DNA of 5,046 nt. Source: a bacterium. Its GTDB lineage: Bacteria > Auribacterota > UBA3054. Each line of letters begins with the position of its first letter. The stretch's first letter is position 1. Of the stretch, positions 1 through 4,250 are shown in pieces. The position numbers and the translations under genes are program-made. Location of the stretch: assembly GCA_017444325.1 (NCBI GenBank), contig JAFSWV010000233.1:1-5046 (forward strand), written 5' to 3'. The notes beneath the pieces are model-generated. The model did not search any database, was not told the origin of the DNA, and was given only the letters and a program-made list of their open reading frames with translations.

Positions 1-2
1 AA

Positions 3-212
3 ATGAACAAAATCGTATTGAAGATCGAAGGCATGGGCTGCGAGATGTGCGTCAACAAAGTGACGGCCGCACTGAGCGCGGTTGAATTGGTCGCCGAAGT
101 TAAAGTGTCTTTAGAAAACGCTTCGGCGGAAGTCTTCTATTACGGAGAGGAAGCGCCTAACAAGGCGGATCTGAAAGCGGCCGTTGAAAAGGCCGGGTTC
201 AAGGTCGTTTAA
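3..212 (+). CDS. HMA-domain heavy-metal-binding protein (CopZ-like), start uncertain
   Basis: This 69-residue protein is one complete heavy-metal-associated domain. The metal site GMGCEMC is at residues 10-16, with ligands Cys13 and Cys16, and the domain ends in the usual AVEKAGFKVV helix-strand. The family has a beta-alpha-beta-beta-alpha-beta ferredoxin-like fold and carries Cu(I) or related soft metals, either as a free cytosolic chaperone (CopZ/Atx1) that feeds a P-type ATPase or as the N-terminal module of such a pump. The length suits a free chaperone. Only two bases precede the ATG, so the ribosome site is unseen, and this could be the C-terminal module of a longer protein that starts upstream. 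No ATPase is visible, so metal identity is not settled. It converges with ydcF, leaving 3 bp between the stops, and an intrinsic terminator follows inside ydcF. Confidence 0.88.
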   Translation: MNKIVLKIEGMGCEMCVNKVTAALSAVELVAEVKVSLENASAEVFYYGEEAPNKADLKAAVEKAGFKVV

Positions 213-215
213 TTA

Positions 216-956
216 TTACCTTGGACGAAAACCATGAGCGAGGAGGTCTTCACAGGCCTCCTCGACTTTTTTGGGAATGTCGACGTGGGCAAGGAAGTTT
301 TTGCCGTTGGGGCCGTACCCTTCCGGGGTGTCTTCTAATCTTTTGATCTCGCCGAGCAGGAGGCTCGTAAAGCGGTTGATCGACCACATCCCTGGTATGG
401 GGTCGGTGAAGGTGAGATCGGGGGTTATTTGGGCCTTGTAGGAGGCGAAATTGATGATCCTGAGGTCGGGGCGGTACTTTCGTAGCGTGGCGCACATGCG
501 CAGCTGCATGGTGGCGTCCTGGCAGAGGATGATATTTTCGCAAGGAACGGCGTTGTCTTCCAGAAGCGCCAGAAGGTTCGTGATGTTGTTGCCGCAGTGG
601 GTGGATCTTGTTTCCAGGTAGTCGACTTTTAGGTTATGGCGGAACTTTAGGTAGGCCTGGAAGATCTCGGCTTCCGGTTTTCCTTCGGTTGGTATGTCCG
701 GATAGAGTTTTTGGACCGTGTCGCGGAGAGTTTGCGTAGTGTGCCCTACTCCGCCGACGATGACGTAGGTTTTTGCAATGTTGTTTTTGATGGCTTGGGC
801 AAGCACGTCCCCTCCCGCGATTATGGAGCCGCCGAAGAGGACCATAACGTCAGCCTGGCTGAAGCCGTAGGCTGATCTTAGCGCTTCCCGGGTAAGCTCC
901 GACACGTCGCGGCGTCCCAGGACAGCGCTTAGTGTGTTGATGGCGACGGAGATCAT
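216..956 (-). CDS. ydcF: YdcF-family DUF218 protein
   Basis: A 246-residue protein that aligns from memory with E. coli YdcF (about 266 residues) along its whole length. Shared landmarks are GGVGHTT at 68-74, the E-x-x-STHCGNN block at 115-124, QDATMQLRM at 146-154, the PGMWSINRFTSLLLGEI segment at 188-204 and the GYGPNGKNFLAHVDIP block at 213-228. There is no signal peptide or membrane helix, so unlike SanA/ElyC-type DUF218 proteins it should be cytosolic. The E. coli protein has a Rossmann-like fold and is reported to bind S-adenosylmethionine, but its reaction and pathway are unknown; some DUF218 proteins are linked to envelope or peptidoglycan maintenance. The start ATG (954-956) fits the family N-terminus. 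No Shine-Dalgarno site precedes it; a TAAAAT box lies six bases upstream. No terminator for this gene is visible downstream. Confidence 0.88.
   Translation of the reverse strand: MISVAINTLSAVLGRRDVSELTREALRSAYGFSQADVMVLFGGSIIAGGDVLAQAIKNNIAKTYVIVGGVGHTTQTLRDTVQKLYPDIPTEGKPEAEIFQAYLKFRHNLKVDYLETRSTHCGNNITNLLALLEDNAVPCENIILCQDATMQLRMCATLRKYRPDLRIINFASYKAQITPDLTFTDPIPGMWSINRFTSLLLGEIKRLEDTPEGYGPNGKNFLAHVDIPKKVEEACEDLLAHGFRPR
239..272 (+). terminator. Intrinsic terminator of the HMA gene, inside the ydcF 3' end
   Basis: CGAGGAGG at 239-246 and CCTCCTCG at 257-264 form a perfect 8-bp GC-rich stem with a 10-nt loop. Two bases later comes a run of six T (267-272). The stem starts 27 nt after the HMA stop codon. 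On the other strand the same bases are ydcF codons for KKVEEACEDLLA, so the T run corresponds to two AAA Lys codons. No T tract follows the stem in the minus direction, so it should act only on plus-strand transcripts. Confidence 0.72.
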
Positions 957-962
957 GCTGAT

Positions 963-968
963 ATTTTA
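963..968 (-). promoter_or_regulatory. Candidate -10 box of ydcF (possible leaderless transcript)
   Basis: Reading the minus strand, TAAAAT lies six bases before the ydcF ATG, which would put the transcript start at or beside the A of the start codon. Seventeen bases further upstream is TTCGGA (986-991), a poor -35 with three of six matches. The missing Shine-Dalgarno site agrees with leaderless initiation. The region is AT-rich, so a chance match is possible. Confidence 0.35.
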
Positions 969-979
969 ACAAAAAGGAA

Positions 980-1003
980 CGCGCTTCCGAATCAGAAGGC
1001 GCG
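980..1003 (-). terminator. Hairpin with T tract on the minus strand, upstream of ydcF
   Basis: CGCGCTTC (980-987) pairs with GAAGGCGCG (995-1003) through five GC pairs, one bulged G and three further pairs. On the minus strand the stem is followed by TTCC and a run of five T (975-971), the form of an intrinsic terminator; on the plus strand no T run follows. It has no upstream minus-strand gene to end, so it may block antisense transcription out of the caspase gene from entering ydcF, or be a chance palindrome. Confidence 0.35.
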
Positions 1004-1006
1004 ATA

Positions 1007-1015
1007 TGGTAAAAT
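1007..1015 (+). promoter_or_regulatory. Candidate extended -10 promoter of the caspase gene
   Basis: TGGTAAAAT has the TGn extension plus a TAAAAT -10 box (1010-1015), a form that can work with a poor -35. The hexamer 17 bases upstream is CCGAAT, with only two of six matches. A transcript would start near 1022, giving a leader of about 27 nt that holds the Shine-Dalgarno site. Confidence 0.4.
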
Positions 1016-1022
1016 AAGCGTG

Positions 1023-1033
1023 TTGATAATAAA
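1023..1033 (+). repeat. 11-base leader element, copy 1 (caspase gene)
   Basis: TTGATAATAAA, identical to the minus-strand element at 4177-4187. It lies at the predicted start of the caspase transcript, 15 bases before the ATG and just upstream of the Shine-Dalgarno site. Confidence 0.4.
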
Positions 1034-1037
1034 CTTT

Positions 1038-1043
1038 GGAGAG
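1038..1043 (+). promoter_or_regulatory. Shine-Dalgarno site of the caspase gene
   Basis: GGAGAG, with the GGAG core ending seven bases before the ATG at 1049, a normal spacing. It supports this ATG as the true start. It is the only clear Shine-Dalgarno site before any gene start visible in the window. Confidence 0.75.
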
Positions 1044-1048
1044 AGCTT

Positions 1049-2614
1049 ATGAAAAAGCGCGCGTTATTTGTTTTTGCACTGCTGTTTTTGGCTGTCAATT
1101 CCTATGCTCATGAAGTTTACGTCGCCTATGTTGCTGACAAGACCTGCGGCACAAACCTGGTCTTCAATGTCGAGGACGGCACCGGCTTCCAATTTTACGG
1201 GACGATTCCCAATGGCTATGATCTCTCGTCCTTCAGGTACGTCGGCGAACCGCCTCAAGCAAAGCGAGTTTGCAAAACCCTCTTCGTGGGCATCAACGAC
1301 TATCTCCCCTCCCGGCAATTGAATTCGCTTACCACCTGCGTGAACGACGCCGAGACCATGGCCGCCCTACTCGTTCAGGGCGGATACTATCAGGGAAAAG
1401 ACGGCTACCTTATGGAAAATGAAGGTGCGCTGAAAAGCAACATCAGGGCCTGCGTAGCGAACGCCGCGAGCGAGCTTATAGCCGGCGACGTCTTCGTATA
1501 CTACCACTCCAGCCACGGAAGCGAAAAAAACGGCATATCTCTTTGCACCTACGACAGCAATTACTACGCGGCCGAACTGGCGGCTGACCTTAGCAAATTC
1601 CAGGCCGGCGTAAGAGTCGTCGTGATTCTCGACACCTGCTTTTCCGGCGGCATGATACCGACGACAAGCATGTCCCAGGCCGTCATCTCGGAAATGGCCG
1701 AGATAAGGGCGAAAAGCAAGGGCCTCTCTATCACCGAGGCGGAAGCCGACGTGCAGAAGGACGTGACCTTCCTGACGGCCTGCAGGGGCGACGAGGAGTC
1801 CTATACCTCCAAAGTAATGCTCAGCATCTTCACCAGATGCCTCTATAACGGCTGCGACGCCATGAGCGACCTGGACGGAGACGGCATGCTTTCCTTCTAC
1901 GAGATCTTTGAGAGAGCCCAGGCCTATCTCGCCACCGGGAGCGTTGACCAGCATCCCGTCATCAGCAATCCCAAGCTGGCCCACTCTGTCTTCGCCATGC
2001 CCATCCCCCAGCCCAGCTGCTTCGGCTCTTTTGTTTTCAAAGCCGACAGGTTCGCCTTTGTCGTTCCGGCTGTCAAGCAGTCTCTCTACATCGAGCTGAA
2101 GGCAACTCCCAAAAATCAGCCTTTCGATGTCACGCAGTTCAATCTCAAGACCAATCTCAAAAAAGCCGCGGACCTTTCCGATCCGCTTCCCAACAAATTC
2201 GACATGGCCTTCAAGCTGGGCACCGTGCCGGAAGACGCCAAAACGCCCGTCACGCTTAACGGCGCCGATATGTCCATCAATATCGAAGGCATCGTGATCC
2301 CCATAGCCCAGACCGGCCAAACTATCAAGACCAACAAGAAGAAAACCAACGTCACCATAGGTCTCGTGAACTACTACTTCGAGACCATGGGCAAGCTCCA
2401 GTACAAGGTCAACGAAAAGAAAGGTATTACGACTTACAAGCTGAAGATCGCCGGCGAAAACGGCCTCCATACCATGTTCAATCCTACGAGCTCCGTCCAG
2501 ACGACCCACATCTTCCTAAGGGGCCCGCAGTGCGTCAGAGCCAACATCGACTGCAAAACGGTCATGAAGGAAGGCAAGAGCTTTACCGCGAAACTTACCA
2601 AAGAAGACAAATAA
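1049..2614 (+). CDS. Secreted caspase-like (peptidase C14, metacaspase-type) protein
   Basis: A 521-residue exported cysteine peptidase. A Sec signal peptide (KKR, hydrophobic core, likely cut after SYA at residue 20) leads to a short segment, then a C14 domain from about 75 to 315. Visible landmarks are KTLFVGINDY (76-85), CVNDAE (97-102), SSHG with catalytic His156, and DTCFSGG with nucleophile Cys197. Asp100 and Asp195 match the acidic S1-pocket residues of metacaspases, so cleavage after Arg or Lys is the inferred specificity. DLDGDGMLSFYE (274-285) fits a 12-residue EF-hand calcium loop, and QHPVISNP (301-308) is a typical end of bacterial caspase-like domains. Residues from about 322 on are a Lys-rich, probably beta-stranded domain I do not recognise. 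There is no PEP-CTERM signal or C-terminal membrane anchor, so the product is likely periplasmic or released. About nine cysteines in the first 270 residues is unusual for an exported protein. Its substrate is unknown. Confidence 0.88.
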   Translation: MKKRALFVFALLFLAVNSYAHEVYVAYVADKTCGTNLVFNVEDGTGFQFYGTIPNGYDLSSFRYVGEPPQAKRVCKTLFVGINDYLPSRQLNSLTTCVNDAETMAALLVQGGYYQGKDGYLMENEGALKSNIRACVANAASELIAGDVFVYYHSSHGSEKNGISLCTYDSNYYAAELAADLSKFQAGVRVVVILDTCFSGGMIPTTSMSQAVISEMAEIRAKSKGLSITEAEADVQKDVTFLTACRGDEESYTSKVMLSIFTRCLYNGCDAMSDLDGDGMLSFYEIFERAQAYLATGSVDQHPVISNPKLAHSVFAMPIPQPSCFGSFVFKADRFAFVVPAVKQSLYIELKATPKNQPFDVTQFNLKTNLKKAADLSDPLPNKFDMAFKLGTVPEDAKTPVTLNGADMSINIEGIVIPIAQTGQTIKTNKKKTNVTIGLVNYYFETMGKLQYKVNEKKGITTYKLKIAGENGLHTMFNPTSSVQTTHIFLRGPQCVRANIDCKTVMKEGKSFTAKLTKEDK

Positions 2615-2640
2615 AAAAGGCTTGCTTCTTTCGCAAGCCT
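2613..2640 (-). terminator. Second (distal) terminator of the PEP-CTERM gene
   Basis: AGGCTTGC (2618-2625) and GCAAGCCT (2633-2640) make a perfect 8-bp stem with a 7-nt loop. On the minus strand the stem runs into six T (2618-2613) that overlap the caspase stop codon region. On the plus strand GAGGGCAT follows, with no T tract, so it acts on leftward transcripts and backs up the terminator at 2649-2685. Confidence 0.7.
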
Positions 2641-2648
2641 GAGGGCAT

Positions 2649-2685
2649 AAAAAAACCACACCGGCATGAGCCGGTGTGGTTTTTT
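2649..2685. terminator. Bidirectional terminator between the convergent genes
   Basis: CCACACCGGC (2656-2665), the loop ATGA, and GCCGGTGTGG (2670-2679) form a perfect 10-bp stem. Seven A precede it (2649-2655) and six T follow it (2680-2685), so it has a U tract in both directions. It lies 34 nt past the caspase stop and 22 nt past the PEP-CTERM stop and should serve both genes. Confidence 0.92.
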
Positions 2686-2689
2686 CTTG

Positions 2690-2704
2690 CCGATCAAAGA
2701 TCGG
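2690..2704. repeat. Short perfect palindrome next to the PEP-CTERM stop
   Basis: CCGATC, spacer AAA, GATCGG: a perfect 6-bp inverted repeat ending three bases before the PEP-CTERM stop codon. A 3-nt loop is possible, but there is no T tract. It may add to mRNA 3' end structure; no function is assigned. Confidence 0.4.
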
Positions 2705-2707
2705 ATC

Positions 2708-4147
2708 TTAGCGTCTGCGAAGGAAAGCGACTATGGCGATAAGGCCGAGGGCCAGGAATCCCGGTTCAGGAACGCCGTAGACCCAAACATTGATGCCGTC
2801 AACGAAGACCTCTTCGCTGCTGCCCCACCAGCCGTGGTAGTAAGCGACGGAATCGACCGTGCCGGTGATGTCGTCGGTATAGCCGAAGGTATGGTCCGGG
2901 GAGTTTTCGAAGTCGTAGCCGCCGATGGCGCGGAAGCAGACGCCCTTGTTGCCGGTGTCGATGCGGCCGGCCCTTAAGAGCGTGGAATCCTGGTTGAAGA
3001 CGAAGGTGTTCTTGACCCAGGTGTCGATGGGGCCGTCGTTGCCGTACTGGATCTCTTTATTCTCGCCGTCGACCTTGAAAGAGGCCTTCCAGTGCCAGTT
3101 GTTCCAGAAACGCCAGAAGGTCATGCCGTTGCCCCTGATATCGAAGCGCCTTTGTCCCTGGAAATAATGGGAAGCGAAGCCGAATTCCACAGCGTAGATC
3201 TGGTTCTGGTAGTTCTCGGCGTCGATATCGACGAGGAAACCAGTGTTGGCCGTGGGCGGGAGATACAGGCAGGAGACGATCTCGGAGTTGAAGGAGATGT
3301 TGGTTATGTAGCTTTCGCCGCCGAGCTTGCTCATCCATTCCGGGCAGATCTCGGAGAGAGGCGTGCCTTCATCATAGCCGTTGAAGCTGATGCTGTGGAC
3401 CAGCTTTTTGTCGATGCTGATAAATTCGACCTTGACGTCATCGTAGTAAACACCCGGGCGGGTCGTAGTAGCGCCGCCGGTGCCGTTGGCAAAGATGAGG
3501 TACTTGAAGCCATCGCAGCGCTTCATGCTGAGCTGATAGACGTCGCTGGACTGAGGATCGTCGTCAATGAGGAAGTTGATCAAACCGGTGGACAAATCGA
3601 AGTTGAACTGGAAAGTCTGCCATTCGCCTTCTTTGACCGCGCCGGGATATTCCGTAGTCTTGCCTTCCTGAGAGCTGTCGCTAAAATCGTAGCCCTGGTT
3701 GAGGAAGTTGAGCTGCGTGCCGTTGTTCTCGAAGTTGAGGACAGGCCTGTTGCCGTAGGCGCCGGAAGTGGTGGAGGAGTTGTAGTTGGCGTTCAGGCGG
3801 AATTCGCCGTAGTTGTGGCCTTCGTTCTGGAAACGCTTGAAGGTGACCTTCAGGAAACAACCGGGCTCATAGTTCACCTCGGAATCGTCGATGGGGATGG
3901 CTATGCCCTGCTGGCCTTCGCCTACCTGGGTCACTTTCAGGACTTTGTTGCCTTCGAAACTTTCGATGGTCGCGCCGTCGGTGCCGACCGCGCCCCACTG
4001 GGTGTTAGGGGAAGCGACCATGCCGGCCTGGCCGAGAGCGGCTCCTTCCTCGCAGCCTTCAAAATTCTGATCGAGAAGCACGACAGTGCTGTCTGCCAAA
4101 GCAAGGGAAGCGGCCAGCACTACGCTAAGGGTAAGAATTTTTTTCAT
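2708..4147 (-). CDS. PEP-CTERM sorted surface protein with two LamG-like modules
   Basis: A 479-residue exported protein. A Sec signal peptide covers residues 1-18 (likely cut after ALA). The C-terminus is a full PEP-CTERM signal: VPEP at 459-462, a hydrophobic helix at 463-476 and RRR at 477-479. In this system an exosortase (EpsH/XrtA type) cuts at the PEP motif and the protein passes to the outer surface or extracellular matrix; no exosortase gene is in the window. Between them lie two modules that appear related: FEGCEEGAAL (29-38) matches FNGYDEGTPL (255-264), and YYDDVKV (234-240) matches FVDGINV (448-454). This layout suggests tandem concanavalin A/LamG-like beta-sandwiches, often used for glycan binding. 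The second module is rich in Trp and Phe (344-353). No catalytic residues are evident. No Shine-Dalgarno site precedes the ATG, but a good promoter does. It is the last gene before two terminators. Confidence 0.87.
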   Translation of the reverse strand: MKKILTLSVVLAASLALADSTVVLLDQNFEGCEEGAALGQAGMVASPNTQWGAVGTDGATIESFEGNKVLKVTQVGEGQQGIAIPIDDSEVNYEPGCFLKVTFKRFQNEGHNYGEFRLNANYNSSTTSGAYGNRPVLNFENNGTQLNFLNQGYDFSDSSQEGKTTEYPGAVKEGEWQTFQFNFDLSTGLINFLIDDDPQSSDVYQLSMKRCDGFKYLIFANGTGGATTTRPGVYYDDVKVEFISIDKKLVHSISFNGYDEGTPLSEICPEWMSKLGGESYITNISFNSEIVSCLYLPPTANTGFLVDIDAENYQNQIYAVEFGFASHYFQGQRRFDIRGNGMTFWRFWNNWHWKASFKVDGENKEIQYGNDGPIDTWVKNTFVFNQDSTLLRAGRIDTGNKGVCFRAIGGYDFENSPDHTFGYTDDITGTVDSVAYYHGWWGSSEEVFVDGINVWVYGVPEPGFLALGLIAIVAFLRRR

Positions 4148-4176
4148 AGTGTTGTTTTGGGTAAAGGTTATTGGTT

Positions 4177-4187
4177 TTTATTATCAA
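4177..4187 (-). repeat. 11-base leader element, copy 2 (PEP-CTERM gene)
   Basis: On the minus strand this reads TTGATAATAAA, identical to the plus-strand copy at 1023-1033 before the caspase gene. Here it lies just inside the predicted transcript, 29 bases before the ATG. It could be a shared leader or regulator site, or a coincidence of AT-rich DNA. Confidence 0.4.
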
Positions 4188-4197
4188 TTTTTTGTAA

Positions 4198-4210
4198 GGG
4201 TATTATACCC
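4198..4210. promoter_or_regulatory. Operator-like palindrome over the -10 box
   Basis: GGGTA, centre TTA, TACCC: a perfect 5-bp inverted repeat around the TATAAT box. A repressor dimer bound here would cover the -10 and start region. No regulator gene is visible, so operator function is only a possibility. Confidence 0.3.
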
Positions 4211-4230
4211 AAAAGGCGGTTTGGATTCAA
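4202..4230 (-). promoter_or_regulatory. Sigma70-type promoter of the PEP-CTERM gene
   Basis: On the minus strand, TTGAAT (-35, 4225-4230) and a perfect TATAAT (-10, 4202-4207) are separated by exactly 17 bases. This is the best promoter match in the window. Transcription would start near 4195, giving a leader of about 48 nt without a Shine-Dalgarno site. The -35 box sits in the loop of a terminator-like hairpin, and the -10 box lies inside a palindrome at 4198-4210. Confidence 0.8.
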
Positions 4231-4238
4231 CGCCTTTT
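4211..4238 (-). terminator. Terminator-like hairpin behind the DUF805 gene
   Basis: AAAAGGCG (4211-4218) and CGCCTTTT (4231-4238) form a perfect 8-bp inverted repeat with a 12-nt loop, beginning 12 bases after the DUF805 gene's stop codon. On the minus strand four T close the stem (4214-4211), then GGGTAT follows, so the U tract is short and termination may be partial. On the plus strand the tail is richer in T (TTTTCGTTTTCTT). The loop holds the -35 box of the next gene. Confidence 0.55.
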
Positions 4239-4250
4239 CGTTTTCTTACC

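Noticed and set aside
178..195. Inverted repeat CGGCC/GGCCG near the end of the HMA gene as a ydcF terminator
   Set aside because: Only five pairs, inside coding sequence, and no T tract follows on the minus strand.
1023..1030. TTGATAAT before the caspase gene as a -10 box
   Set aside because: GATAAT has no acceptable -35 at 16-18 bases upstream and would leave a leader too short for the Shine-Dalgarno site; TGGTAAAAT just upstream is better.
250..1098. Minus-strand frames at 250-543 and 850-1098
   Set aside because: They overlap ydcF in other frames and give Arg/His/Pro-rich or motif-free products; ydcF matches its family over the full length.
1367..2509. A 380-codon minus-strand frame opposite the caspase gene
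   Set aside because: The plus-strand frame holds the caspase motifs and has a Shine-Dalgarno site. The antisense product has the Val/Gly/His-rich look of a mirrored coding frame and no recognised domain.
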